Shown here: positions 54,321-63,210 of the stretch, in pieces
Numbering within the stretch: position 1 is the stretch's first letter
Layout: every line of letters starts with the position of its first letter
NCBI GenBank assembly: GCA_002338715.1
Contig: DDIR01000124.1
Span: forward strand, 13,084-77,083
DNA from: Phycisphaerales bacterium UBA1845
GTDB taxonomy: Bacteria; Planctomycetota; Phycisphaerae; UBA1845
Direction: 5' to 3'
Length of the DNA stretch: 64,000 nt
Translations under genes and position numbers: made by a program
The notes under the pieces: model-generated
Database searches by the model: none
Told to the model about the DNA's origin: nothing
The model's input: only the letters and a program-made list of their open reading frames with translations

Positions 54321-54795
54321 TTGTTACGATGCGGTTGCATCGTCAGCCGCTTCGTTGAAATGTCGCCCCTAACGCGCGAAACGCTTGCTATCCGCCTGAT
54401 GACCCGCCGTCAGATTGCGCACAGACTTGTCAAAACTCTTGAAACCCGCGCGCTTTCTGAAACCACCAGCCACGCCCACTCGTATTCACTGATGTGAGCC
54501 CATTTAAGTGGGATTGAATTCGTTGGCGCACCGTTGGGCGATGATCGAATCGTGGCCGTGGGCCAGAAACCCGATTCGCAGGCCGTTGAGCGGAAATCGG
54601 ATCGCCCCAATCCTCCTAAGTTCACTAGAAATTCGCGTGTAACGCTGCGGTATCTGCTTGTCAGAAATGATGGCTTTTGCCCAGATTGCTTGAAATATCA
54701 CCAAAATGGTGATATATGTTTATCGGCGGTCGCGGAGACCCTTGCCGCGCCCACCTGGGTGACACGATGTCCCAACCAGGAAAGAGGTGTAAATC
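54321..54795. other. Leader region upstream of the sigma factor gene
   Basis: 475 bases without a supported gene. A plus-strand frame from 54534 with a CPDC pair overlaps the sigma gene start and is judged accidental. The perfect palindrome at 54695-54715 is listed separately; AGAGG at 54784-54788 is the ribosome site of the sigma gene. Confidence 0.45.
54695..54715 (+). repeat. Perfect palindrome upstream of the sigma factor gene
   Basis: ATATCACCA-AAA-TGGTGATAT, nine-base arms with a three-base centre, 81 bases before the start codon. It could be a dimeric repressor operator or a small mRNA hairpin. No T run follows it, so termination is unlikely. Confidence 0.55.
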
Positions 54796-55635
54796 ATGGT
54801 AGCACCTAAAGTTAAATCACAGAGAATCGATACGCGTCAGTCGGCAAATGGCAAGACCAACGGCACGAAGCCGACAGTCCAGACCGTTGATCCGCAGCAG
54901 ATGCGTTTCATCCCAGATCGCCGCTTGGCCTTGGCGAGTTCTGAACATAAGGCCTTGGGGGTTGTCGAATGGATTTTGGGAGAACGACCGGACGAAGACG
55001 CACCCGGTGAAACCGCCCTCTTTATCGCCATGCACGTCTGCGCATACCGCGCGACGCGGCAATCGAAAAAAGCGGATGCCGAGCGCGATGACTGGATCGA
55101 GCGGTGGAACATCATCCGCAGCTATATCGTCGAGCAGAACGTCGGACTCACCTACACGATGATGAGTCAGTTTCGCGCGAGCAACGTCGAGTGGGACGAG
55201 CAGCGCAGCGAATCACTGTACGCCCTGCTCCGCGCAGTGGACGGTTACAACCCTTGGAGCGGTTTCCGATTCAGCACATACGCGTGCAACGCCATCACCC
55301 GTGCGCTGATTCACCTTTGGAAAAAGACCAACCGCTACAAGTCCCGCTTCCCCGTCGGGCATGAAGCGTGGATGGAGAACTTTGAAAACGAAGACAAGTG
55401 GTCGAAGCTTTACGCCGACCGTTTGCACCGCGCATTGGATCAGAATCTCGGCGAGTTGACGCCGCGCGAGGCGATGATCCTCTGGTGGCGATTCCCGCTG
55501 GATGGGCAAAAGGGGCTGACGCTGGGCCAGATCGGTGAGGCTATCGGTTTGAGCAAGGAACGTGCCCGGCAGATCCAGGAGATTGCGCTCGGAAAACTGC
55601 GCAGCGTCTTAGAAACGGACCCCGCGCTTCATTAG
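54796..55635 (+). CDS. Sigma-70 family RNA polymerase sigma factor
   Basis: An alternative sigma factor of 279 residues that would direct RNA polymerase to a special promoter set. Region 2 is seen in ESLYALLRAVDGYNPWSGFRF then STYACNAITRAL, the family FSTYA signature. A short region-3-like part follows, and region 4 is LTPREAMILWWRFPL then LTLGQIGEAIGLSKERARQI, the -35-binding helix-turn-helix. The first 40 residues are charged and disordered. No anti-sigma gene lies next to it. The start has AGAGG eight bases upstream. Which genes it controls is unknown. Confidence 0.88.
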   Translation: MVAPKVKSQRIDTRQSANGKTNGTKPTVQTVDPQQMRFIPDRRLALASSEHKALGVVEWILGERPDEDAPGETALFIAMHVCAYRATRQSKKADAERDDWIERWNIIRSYIVEQNVGLTYTMMSQFRASNVEWDEQRSESLYALLRAVDGYNPWSGFRFSTYACNAITRALIHLWKKTNRYKSRFPVGHEAWMENFENEDKWSKLYADRLHRALDQNLGELTPREAMILWWRFPLDGQKGLTLGQIGEAIGLSKERARQIQEIALGKLRSVLETDPALH

Positions 55636-55704
55636 AAGAAGCGGGCATAAGCATATGCGTCTAAACCCAAAAACTGGTGCGTCGATCGTCTTGAGTGTCT
55701 TGAT

Positions 55705-56175
55705 TTGCTGTCTTTAAGTCGAAAGTCTGATTACGCGTTGCTCGCATTGGCGGAGATGGCCCGCGGTGACGATTGCTCTGTGAGCGTTCGGATGCTGGCC
55801 GACCGGTTGAGCGTACCGCCGCGGATGATGACCAACATTCTCAACAGCCTCACCCATCGCGGACTGGTGAAATCGTGTCGGGGGTCGCAGGGAGGTTACA
55901 GCCTCGCCCGATCACCGCAGGAGATCACCGTGTTGGCGTTGTTGGAGGCGATCGAGGGGCCAGCCCAGTTGGCGCTGTGCTGCTGCGAGAGCGAACCGGC
56001 AGAATCCGACCAATGCCGGATCAAGGATGTCTGCGAGATCAAAGCCCCGATTCGCAAAATTCACGAGGGAATCTGCGAACTTCTCGGACAAGTGACGGTC
56101 CATGACATTGCATTTAATCGGGTAAACCTTAACGTTGGCGCGGCCGTCGCCATGATCAAAGGCAAGGCGAATTGA
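55705..56175 (+). CDS. Rrf2 family iron-sulfur regulator of the SUF operon
   Basis: IscR/SufR-like regulator of 156 residues, likely sensing iron-sulfur status and controlling the SUF genes downstream. The winged helix (SLSRKSDYALLALAEMA, then RMLADRLSVPPRMMTNILNS) is followed by a Cys cluster: Cys92-94, Cys104 and Cys110 (LCCCESEPAESDQCRIKDVC), which fits cluster binding. The start is TTG at 55705, giving MLSLSRKSDY, the usual head of this branch; there is no strong ribosome site. sufB begins 86 bases after its stop. Confidence 0.9.
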   Translation: MLSLSRKSDYALLALAEMARGDDCSVSVRMLADRLSVPPRMMTNILNSLTHRGLVKSCRGSQGGYSLARSPQEITVLALLEAIEGPAQLALCCCESEPAESDQCRIKDVCEIKAPIRKIHEGICELLGQVTVHDIAFNRVNLNVGAAVAMIKGKAN

Positions 56176-56261
56176 GCTGGCGCTGCCGGGTGTTTTTCGC
56201 ACCCCTTTCGGCGTCCTTGCTGCGAATAAAAAACTGAAGAAACCTACAGGAAAAGATTTCG

Positions 56262-57710
56262 ATGCCTGACGCATCCAACACATTAGAGCAGTGGGAAAAG
56301 CAGGAATACAAGTACGGTTTCGTCACCGACATTGAAGCCGACGCCGCGCCCCCCGGACTGAACGAAGACATCATTCGCTTCATCTCGGCCAAGAAGCGCG
56401 AGCCGGAGTTCATGCTCGAATGGCGACTCAAAGCCTACCGCCATTGGCTGACGATGACCGAACCGACCTGGGCGAACATCAAGTACCCACCGATCAACTA
56501 TCAGGACATCGTCTACTACTCGTCACCGATCAAAGACGAAGATCGCCCCAAGAGTCTCGACGACGTTGATCCGAAACTTCTCGAAACCTATGAGAAGCTC
56601 GGCATTCCGTTGGCCGAACGCGCCGCACTCGCGGGCGTCGCCGTCGATGCGGTCTTCGACAGTGTCTCCGTCGCGACGACCTACAAAAAGAAACTCGGCG
56701 AACTCGGAATTATCTTCTGCTCGTTTTCCGAAGCCGTTCACGAACATCCCGAATTGATCAAGAAGTATCTCGGTACGGTTGTGCCATATACCGACAACTT
56801 CTTCGCCACGCTGAACTCAGCCGTCTTCAGCGATGGTTCGTTCGTTTACGTGCCCAAGGGCGTGCACTGCCCGATGGAATTGTCGACGTACTTCAGAATC
56901 AACGCACAGTCGACCGGACAGTTCGAGCGTACGCTGATCATCGCCGACGAAGGCGCCCACGTCAGCTACCTCGAAGGCTGCACGGCTCCCATGCGTGATG
57001 AAAACCAGCTCCATGCAGCCGTCGTCGAATTGATCGCCCACAAAGATGCGACGATCAAGTATTCGACGATTCAAAACTGGTACCCCGGTGATAAGAACGG
57101 CGTCGGTGGTATCTACAACTTCGTGACCAAACGCGGCATTTGCGCCGAAGAAAACTCGCGCATCTCTTGGACGCAGGTGGAGACGGGTTCGTCAATCACC
57201 TGGAAATACCCGAGCGTCGTGCTCAAAGGCGACAACTCCGTCGGTGAATTCTATTCCGTCGCATTGACCAACCTTTGTCAGCAAGCCGACACCGGCACGA
57301 AGATGATCCACATCGGAAAGAACACCAAGAGCACGATCATCTCCAAGGGAATCTCCGCCGGTCGCGGTCAAAACACCTATCGCGGCGGCGTGCGCATCAA
57401 CAAAGGCGCGAGCAACGCCCGCAACTACACCCAGTGCGACTCGATGCTGATCGGTGAAGACTGCGGCGCGCACACGTTCCCCTACATCGAAGTCAAGAAC
57501 ACCAGCGCCCACATGGAACACGAGGCGTCCACGTCGAAGATCGGCGAAGACCAACTGTTCTATTGCAACCAGCGCGGGATCAAACTGGAAGACGCCGTGT
57601 CGATGATCGTCAACGGTTTCTGCAAAGAGGTGTTCCGCGAACTCCCGATGGAGTTTGCCGTTGAAGCACAAAAACTGCTCGAGGTCAGCCTCGAAGGCAG
57701 TGTGGGTTAA
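56262..57710 (+). CDS. sufB: Fe-S cluster assembly protein SufB
   Basis: Core scaffold subunit of the SufBCD complex where new iron-sulfur clusters are built. 482 residues, normal length. Family phrases are plain: [29 protein letters not shown], and [20 protein letters not shown] near the C-terminus. AGGAAAAG precedes the ATG. It is the first structural gene of the SUF operon; a 152-base spacer with a tandem repeat separates it from sufC, unusually long for such a pair. Confidence 0.97.
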   Translation: MPDASNTLEQWEKQEYKYGFVTDIEADAAPPGLNEDIIRFISAKKREPEFMLEWRLKAYRHWLTMTEPTWANIKYPPINYQDIVYYSSPIKDEDRPKSLDDVDPKLLETYEKLGIPLAERAALAGVAVDAVFDSVSVATTYKKKLGELGIIFCSFSEAVHEHPELIKKYLGTVVPYTDNFFATLNSAVFSDGSFVYVPKGVHCPMELSTYFRINAQSTGQFERTLIIADEGAHVSYLEGCTAPMRDENQLHAAVVELIAHKDATIKYSTIQNWYPGDKNGVGGIYNFVTKRGICAEENSRISWTQVETGSSITWKYPSVVLKGDNSVGEFYSVALTNLCQQADTGTKMIHIGKNTKSTIISKGISAGRGQNTYRGGVRINKGASNARNYTQCDSMLIGEDCGAHTFPYIEVKNTSAHMEHEASTSKIGEDQLFYCNQRGIKLEDAVSMIVNGFCKEVFRELPMEFAVEAQKLLEVSLEGSVG

Positions 57711-57761
57711 GAGACACGGTGGGTTAAGAAACGCCGTGGGTTAAGAAACGCCGTGGGTTAA
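57703..57761 (+). repeat. 17-nt tandem repeat that begins over the sufB stop codon
   Basis: The unit TGGGTTAAGAAACGCCG is present at 57703-57719 (variant AGACACGG end), 57720-57736 and 57737-57753, with a partial fourth copy from 57754. Copy one contains the last sense bases and the TAA of sufB, so each added copy carries the same stop context. It looks like a slipped-strand expansion. Confidence 0.8.
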
Positions 57762-57772
57762 CAAGCTAAATG

Positions 57773-57793
57773 CGCGGACCAGTTGAGTCCGCG
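57773..57793 (+). repeat. Inverted repeat between sufB and sufC
   Basis: Seven-base perfect arms CGCGGAC / GTCCGCG with a seven-base loop, followed by AAATTAACGG with no T run. A smaller stem CAGCC-GACC-GGCTG follows at 57812-57825. They could slow 3' decay of sufB mRNA or tune sufC expression. Confidence 0.5.
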
Positions 57794-57862
57794 AAATTAA
57801 CGGAAATAAAGCAGCCGACCGGCTGACAAAAAGGTCTTGGAAGAATTCGGAGTGTACAAAAG

Positions 57863-58636
57863 ATGGCGCTGTTAGAGATTCGAAACCTACATGCCCATGT
57901 CGAGGGCAATGAAATCCTTCGCGGGATCAATTTGACGGTCAATGCCGGCGAAGTTCATTCGATCATGGGTCCGAACGGGTCCGGCAAAAGCACACTCGCC
58001 CAGGTACTCGCAGGCAAAGACGCCTACGAAATCACCGAAGGCGAAGTGATCTACAATGGCAAGGACCTGCTCGACATGGAGCCCGACGAGCGTGCCTGCG
58101 AAGGCGTGTTCCTCGCGTTCCAGTATCCCGTTGAGATTCCCGGCGTCAGCACGAACTACTTCCTGCGGGCAGCCGTCAACGCCAAGCGGAAGCATCACGG
58201 TCAGGACGAACTTGACGCGGTCGATTTCCTCGAACTCGTCAAAGAGAAAGCCGCCCTCGTCGAACTCGACAGCAAGCTGCTCAACCGCGCCGTGAACGAA
58301 GGCTTCTCCGGCGGCGAAAAGAAACGCAACGAAATCTTCCAGATGTCGGTTCTCGATCCGACGCTGGCGATCCTCGACGAGACCGACTCCGGTCTGGACA
58401 TCGACGCACTCAAGACGGTCGCCCACGGGGTCAACACCCTCCGCGGACCGGAGCGTGCGATGATCGTCGTGACCCACTATCAGCGATTGCTCGACTACAT
58501 CGTTCCCGACTTTGTCCATGTCCTTCGCGAAGGCCGCATCGTCAAGTCGGGCGGGAAAGAACTCGCTCTGGAGTTGGAGGCGAAAGGTTACGCCTGGGTT
58601 GATGAAGAGATCAAAACCGCGGCAGCCGCCTCCTGA
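57863..58636 (+). CDS. sufC: Fe-S assembly ATPase SufC
   Basis: ABC-type ATPase that drives SufBCD. 257 residues. Walker A GPNGSGKST (36-44), the signature NEGFSGGEKKRNE, and Walker B TLAILDETDSGLDIDALK are intact. It is cytoplasmic and pairs with SufB and SufD. sufD follows after five bases. GGAG lies eleven bases before the ATG. Confidence 0.97.
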   Translation: MALLEIRNLHAHVEGNEILRGINLTVNAGEVHSIMGPNGSGKSTLAQVLAGKDAYEITEGEVIYNGKDLLDMEPDERACEGVFLAFQYPVEIPGVSTNYFLRAAVNAKRKHHGQDELDAVDFLELVKEKAALVELDSKLLNRAVNEGFSGGEKKRNEIFQMSVLDPTLAILDETDSGLDIDALKTVAHGVNTLRGPERAMIVVTHYQRLLDYIVPDFVHVLREGRIVKSGGKELALELEAKGYAWVDEEIKTAAAAS

Positions 58637-58641
58637 AAGGA

Positions 58642-59976
58642 GTGAATTCGATGAGCACAGCCACACAGTCACCAACGTGTGTCGAGGAATTCGCCGCGCA
58701 GTTTGAGCGGCTTGAGAAAAACGACGCATTCACGCAATCATGGTTCCATCCGCTGCGCAAAGCGGCGTTGGCCAACTTCGTCGAGAACGGTTTCCCAACT
58801 ACCAAAGACGAAGACTGGCGCTTCACCAACATCAGAGGGGCGACGTCCACCGAGTGGGCGGCTGCCGCTGATGACGCCAAGTCCATCGCCAAAGATGCAC
58901 TGGCCCAATACTGCATTGGCGAAGTCGCAGCCACCTTCGTGTTTGTCGACGGCCGCTACGCCGATGCTCTTTCGTCGACCGACGGCGTGTCAAACGGCGT
59001 CGTCGTGAAGCGGTTGGCCGACGCGCTCGACAGCGACAGCGCGCAACTTAAGCCATATCTCGGTCAAATCCTCAAGCAAAAGAACAACGCATTCGCCCTG
59101 CTGAATACGGCGTTTGTCGAAGATGGCGTGTACGTGTTCGTGCCGAAAAATGCGGTGTTGGATAAACCAATTCACATCGTGTACGCATCGACGGCCAACG
59201 ATCGCCCGACCGTCAGCCACCCGCGCACGTTGATCGTCGCGGAAGACAACGCCCAGGCATCGGTTGTCGAATCGTTCGTCGGGATCGGGTCGGCCAACAG
59301 CCTGACGATCTCCGTGACCGAGCTTGCCGTCGGACCGGGCGCGAACCTCTTTCATCACAAGATCGTGGAGGAAGCGCTGAACGCGTATCACTTCGGAACG
59401 ATCGGCGCCTGGCTGGACCGCGACAGTCGCTGCACGTCCACCAACGTCTGCGTGGACGGAAAGCTGACCCGCAACAACGTCGAGTCGTATCTCAAGGGCG
59501 AAGGCGGTTGCTGCACGTTCAACGGTTTGTCGATGCTGCGTGATGAGCAACTCGTCGACAACCACCTGCGCATCGAGCACGTCGCCCCCCACTGCGAAAG
59601 CTGGCAGTACTTCAAGGGGATTTACGACGGCGCATCGCATGGCGTGTTTGCCGGACGCATCTACGTCCACGACGACGCCCAGAAAACCGACGCCAAGCAG
59701 ACCAATCAAAGCCTGCTGCTATCGGACAAAGCCCAAATCGACAGCAAACCGCAGCTTGAAATCTTCGCCGACGACGTCAAATGCACGCACGGCGCGACCA
59801 TCGGTCAGATCGATGAGGAAGCCGTCTTCTATCTGCGTGCACGTGGTTTGAATGAAACCGCCGCCCGCAACATGCTCGTGCATGCGTTCGCCAACGAGAC
59901 GCTGGAACAGATCGCAATCGATCCACTGCGTGAACGGTTGGAAGCCATCGTGCTGGATCGCTTGCCCAAAGGTTAA
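58642..59976 (+). CDS. sufD: Fe-S cluster assembly protein SufD
   Basis: SufB-related subunit of the SufBC2D scaffold, 444 residues. The N-terminal helical part (HPLRKAALANFVENGFPTTKDEDWRFTNI) is the SufD mark, and the beta-helix core ends with HGATIGQIDEEAVFYLRARG, the shared SufB/SufD phrase. AAAGGAG lies about eight bases upstream of the ATG, within the end of sufC. A REP-like inverted repeat lies between it and sufS. Confidence 0.96.
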   Translation: MNSMSTATQSPTCVEEFAAQFERLEKNDAFTQSWFHPLRKAALANFVENGFPTTKDEDWRFTNIRGATSTEWAAAADDAKSIAKDALAQYCIGEVAATFVFVDGRYADALSSTDGVSNGVVVKRLADALDSDSAQLKPYLGQILKQKNNAFALLNTAFVEDGVYVFVPKNAVLDKPIHIVYASTANDRPTVSHPRTLIVAEDNAQASVVESFVGIGSANSLTISVTELAVGPGANLFHHKIVEEALNAYHFGTIGAWLDRDSRCTSTNVCVDGKLTRNNVESYLKGEGGCCTFNGLSMLRDEQLVDNHLRIEHVAPHCESWQYFKGIYDGASHGVFAGRIYVHDDAQKTDAKQTNQSLLLSDKAQIDSKPQLEIFADDVKCTHGATIGQIDEEAVFYLRARGLNETAARNMLVHAFANETLEQIAIDPLRERLEAIVLDRLPKG

Positions 59977-60006
59977 AGGTTGCCGCACGCTATTGGACGC
60001 GAATGT

Positions 60007-60076
60007 GTAGGGTGGGCCATGCCCGCCGCCGTTCGAATGCGTCGCGCAACAGATTGGTGGGCATGGCCCACCCTAC
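60007..60076. repeat. REP-like inverted repeat between sufD and sufS
   Basis: Two 21-base arms (60007-60027 and 60056-60076) are complementary except for one position; the core is GTAGGGTGGGCCATGCCC. The 28-base centre is unrelated. This palindrome type, GTGGGCATGGCCCAC, is a familiar interspersed extragenic repeat in bacteria, often linked to REP-associated tyrosine transposases. No such transposase is in the window, and I found no second copy here. Confidence 0.7.
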
Positions 60077-60094
60077 GAGAATGTCGAAAGAACG

Positions 60095-61357
60095 ATGACG
60101 GTGAACCCGAGCCAAACGGTCAATCAAAGCGAGGCCATACCGCTTGACGTCAACCGCATCCGTGCCGACTTTCCGATTCTTTCGCGCACGGTCAACGGCA
60201 AGCCGCTCGTCTACCTCGACAACGCAGCCACCACGCAAAAACCGACCAAGGTCATCGACGCCGTCAAGAATGTTTACGAGTCGATGAACGCCAACATCCA
60301 TCGCGGCGTCCATCGTCTCAGCGTCGAAACCACCAAGGCATACGAAAACGCGCGACTGCAAGCCGCCCGTCTCATCAACGCCGAAAAGCACACCGAAATC
60401 ATCTTCGTGCGCGGCGCAACCGAGGGCATCAATCTCGTTGCCCAGACCTTTGGCCGCAAGCAGGTGGGCGAAGGCGATGAGATCATCGTTTCAAACCTCG
60501 AGCATCACGCCAACATCGTCCCGTGGCAGATTCTCTGCGAACAAACCGGCGCACAGCTGAAAGTTGTCCCGGTTGATGACGATGGCAACGTGCTCGTCGA
60601 TGAATACCGCAAGCTGCTTTCCGACAAGACGCGGATCGTCGCGATGCTGCAGAGTTCCAACGCCCTGGGCACCGTCGTTCCGGTCGAAGAGATCACCCGG
60701 TTGGCCCACGAGTACGGCGCCAAGGTGCTTATCGATGGTTCGCAGTCCGTGCAGCACAACGCGGTGGATGTGCGGGCGATCGATTGCGACTTCTTCGTCT
60801 TCAGCGGCCACAAGATGTACGCCCCATCGGGCATTGGCGTGCTCTATGGCAAGGAGTCGCTGCTGTTGGACATGCCGCCCTATCAAGGCGGTGGCGAGAT
60901 GATCAAATCGGTCACCTTCGAGCAGACGATCTACAACGATCTGCCCCACAAATTCGAAGCCGGTACGCCCAACATCGAAGGTGCGATCGGACTCGGTGCC
61001 GCCATCGAATATCTGCAAGGGATCGGCTTGTCGAGGATCGCCGCTTACGAAAAAGAACTCCTCGAATACGCGACGGCCCAACTGTCGAAGATCCCGGAAG
61101 TGCGACTTATCGGAACCGCCAGGGAAAAGGTCAGCGTCCTTTCTTTCGTGGTTGAGGGCATTCACCCGCACGATATCGGGACGATTCTCGACCAGGAGGG
61201 GGTGGCAATCCGCACGGGCCACCACTGTGCCCAGCCGACCATGCAGCGATTTGGCGTGCCGGCTACTGCCAGAGCGTCGATGTGCTTCTATAATACCAAA
61301 GAAGAAATCGACCGGTTGGTCGAAGCCGTCCAGACGGTGATCAAGGTCTTTGCATAG
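60095..61357 (+). CDS. sufS: Cysteine desulfurase SufS
   Basis: PLP enzyme that takes sulfur from cysteine for cluster assembly. 420 residues. Lys240 in FSGHKMYAPSG binds PLP, and Cys378 in RTGHHCAQP carries the persulfide; the loop around it is of the SufS group II type. YLDNAATTQKP near residue 35 is the family head. It is 118 bases after sufD because of the repeat element, and sufU follows 45 bases on. Confidence 0.97.
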   Translation: MTVNPSQTVNQSEAIPLDVNRIRADFPILSRTVNGKPLVYLDNAATTQKPTKVIDAVKNVYESMNANIHRGVHRLSVETTKAYENARLQAARLINAEKHTEIIFVRGATEGINLVAQTFGRKQVGEGDEIIVSNLEHHANIVPWQILCEQTGAQLKVVPVDDDGNVLVDEYRKLLSDKTRIVAMLQSSNALGTVVPVEEITRLAHEYGAKVLIDGSQSVQHNAVDVRAIDCDFFVFSGHKMYAPSGIGVLYGKESLLLDMPPYQGGGEMIKSVTFEQTIYNDLPHKFEAGTPNIEGAIGLGAAIEYLQGIGLSRIAAYEKELLEYATAQLSKIPEVRLIGTAREKVSVLSFVVEGIHPHDIGTILDQEGVAIRTGHHCAQPTMQRFGVPATARASMCFYNTKEEIDRLVEAVQTVIKVFA

Positions 61358-61402
61358 CCGCATCGATTGAATCGCGCGTCGTTCAATAGAATCGATAACC
61401 AC

Positions 61403-61855
61403 ATGAGCGAATTAGGCGATCTATATCAGGAACTCATTCTCGATCACAACCGCAGTCCGCGCAACCGCGGCAAGGTTGAAGACCCCGATGGATGTGCGCA
61501 AGGGTACAACCCGCTGTGCGGTGATCAGATTTCCGTGTCCCTTAAGATGGATGGCGACCGCATCGAATCGGTGAAGTTTGAAGGGTCCGGCTGCGCGATC
61601 TCGACGGCATCGGCATCGCTGATGACCGAAGCGCTCAAAGGAAAAACGCGTGAAGAAGCCGCGGTCTTGTTCGAGAAGTTCCACAAACTCTTGACCGAAG
61701 TCGGTGACCCGGACGAATTGGGACCGGGCATGGGCAAGCTCAAGGTCTTTTCAGGCGTCTGCCAATACCCAGCCCGCGTCAAGTGCGCAACGCTGGCATG
61801 GCACACCGTCAAAGCCGCCATCGAAGACAAGGACGAACCAGTCTCCACCGAATAA
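61403..61855 (+). CDS. sufU: SufU-type sulfur acceptor protein
   Basis: IscU-fold protein of the SufU group, 150 residues from the ATG at 61403; an in-frame ATG at 61367 would add twelve residues of poor character. Cys39 and Asp41 (YNPLCGDQ), Cys64 (GSGCAIS) and Cys128 (ARVKCATLAW) are the zinc or persulfide ligands, and the roughly 20-residue insert before the last Cys (GDPDELGPGMGKLKVFSGVC) marks SufU rather than IscU. It would accept sulfur from SufS and pass it to SufBCD. No SufE is present, which agrees. Confidence 0.95.
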   Translation: MSELGDLYQELILDHNRSPRNRGKVEDPDGCAQGYNPLCGDQISVSLKMDGDRIESVKFEGSGCAISTASASLMTEALKGKTREEAAVLFEKFHKLLTEVGDPDELGPGMGKLKVFSGVCQYPARVKCATLAWHTVKAAIEDKDEPVSTE

Positions 61856-61963
61856 GAAGTCGAAGGGCCACAAGAAGGGTGCGCCGGGTGCCCCGCCCTT
61901 CCAGGTTGGGGGACTGATGAGAAAAGAAAACCAATCGCTCCAGACAAACACCCAAAAAGCAAA

Positions 61964-62365
61964 ATGAACACCCCACAACCAAATCAAAGCCAAGACCACC
62001 CGCTGCACAAGCCGATCGTCAAAGCCCTGCGCAAAGTCCACGATCCGGAAATCCCGGTGAACGTCTACGACCTCGGTTTGATTTACGAACTGAACATCAC
62101 CGACGACAACAACGTCGCCATCAAGATGACGCTGACCGCGCCAGCATGCCCCGTTGCCGACCTGATCGTCCAACAAGTGCAAGATGCGGCCAAGTCGGTT
62201 GAAGGTGTGGAAAACGCAACCATCGACTTGGTGTTTGACCCGCCCTGGTCACCCGAACGAATGTCAGAAGCCGCCCTGCTCACGCTCAACATAGACGACC
62301 CATCGCAATACCGCCCACCCACCGGTCAAAAGGTCTTCGGCATCAATCCGAACATCCGGCGCTGA
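61964..62365 (+). CDS. sufT: SufT-like MIP18/DUF59 Fe-S maturation protein
   Basis: 133 residues. DPEIPVNVYDLGLIYEL and TLTAPACPVADLI are the MIP18-family (DUF59) motifs, with the conserved Cys. SufT proteins help mature iron-sulfur proteins under high demand. The C-terminal extension (DPPWSPERMSEAALLTLNID) is usual for the SUF-linked type. It lies 108 bases after sufU; a G/C-rich imperfect hairpin (61875-61900) in that gap might partly stop transcription. Confidence 0.9.
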   Translation: MNTPQPNQSQDHPLHKPIVKALRKVHDPEIPVNVYDLGLIYELNITDDNNVAIKMTLTAPACPVADLIVQQVQDAAKSVEGVENATIDLVFDPPWSPERMSEAALLTLNIDDPSQYRPPTGQKVFGINPNIRR

Positions 62366-62397
62366 AGGGCTAACGCGGCATTCAGGAGATTCGTGCA

Positions 62398-62964
62398 TTG
62401 CTAAGACTACCGAGCATCTTCTCAAAGAAGCTGGTCAGTCGTCGAACGCAAATCGTCCTAATTCTGCTGATTGGTCTTTGCGCATTCCTTGTGTTTTGGC
62501 CGTTCGCCAAGCCTGCGGGTTTCAAGCAGAATGTTGGCGGCACTTATTATGTGCAGCAGTTCACCGTTCGATCATTCCTGCGTGTCGTCAGTGAAACAGT
62601 GCATTTCATGCCTCATGGAAGGGTTCGGCATTGGGGAACGTCTTACGGCTACAAGACATACCTCTGCCGAAGCGGAACTCGGGTCGTCGAGGTGAGCAGG
62701 CTGGCGCATCGACCGGCGGCTGCACTCTCCGATGGATCCCGCTATGCGTATTTTTCTCCCGATGAGCCTGACACCGTTCGCGTCATTAACGCTCGCACTG
62801 GCTTTAAGATATTGAAGGAAAAAGTGCTGACGCCAGAGCAGTTGCAACGTGGCAAAGCAATGCTCCGCTGGAAGGATTCGACGCATCTTGAGGTTCTGGA
62901 ATACGTTGTCGAATTGAGTGCAGTGAAGCCGCCTCGACTCATCAAAGAGATTGTCATCGAATGA
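62398..62964 (+). CDS. Small membrane-anchored protein, unknown
   Basis: 188 residues from TTG at 62398 with AGGAG about nine bases upstream. One N-terminal membrane helix (about 19-36, TQIVLILLIGLCAFLVFWPF) is followed by a mainly beta domain (about 45-185) with a possible beta-propeller-like phrase (SDGSRYAYFSPDEPDTVRVI). No family recognised. It follows sufT by 32 bases but has its own ribosome site, and its codon use matches its neighbours. A link to iron-sulfur assembly is not supported. Confidence 0.6.
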   Translation: MLRLPSIFSKKLVSRRTQIVLILLIGLCAFLVFWPFAKPAGFKQNVGGTYYVQQFTVRSFLRVVSETVHFMPHGRVRHWGTSYGYKTYLCRSGTRVVEVSRLAHRPAAALSDGSRYAYFSPDEPDTVRVINARTGFKILKEKVLTPEQLQRGKAMLRWKDSTHLEVLEYVVELSAVKPPRLIKEIVIE

Positions 62965-63210
62965 TCGTGCAAGCGAAGTGGCGGTCGGTTCAGGTAGAGT
63001 AACCGCCTATCTCGCTTATCATCGAGAGCATTGATAATCGTCCTTGCAAAATTCAAACTGCGCCGCGTAGAATAAGACCATAGCGTAAGAGGACGCTTCC
63101 TGGTTCGCGGGAAGGGCTGCGCCCACCTCACTTTTCTTGACGGTCAATTTGTTGCGACCAACTTCGGTCCCGATGGCGAACCCGGGCTCTTGCTTTCGAA
63201 GGAGGTCGAT

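Noticed and set aside
54534..54809. 91-codon frame with a CPDC pair before the sigma gene
   Set aside because: It overlaps the sigma start by 14 bases, has no ribosome site, and the Cys pair is isolated. The palindrome inside it is better explained as a regulatory site.
55621..55646. Hairpin over the sigma gene stop codon as terminator
   Set aside because: CCCGCGCTTC / GAAGCGGG pairs only with a two-base bulge and is not followed by a T run; it may be incidental.
58990..61402. Long minus-strand frames opposite sufD and sufS
   Set aside because: They are shadows of well-conserved SUF genes and carry no recognisable motifs.
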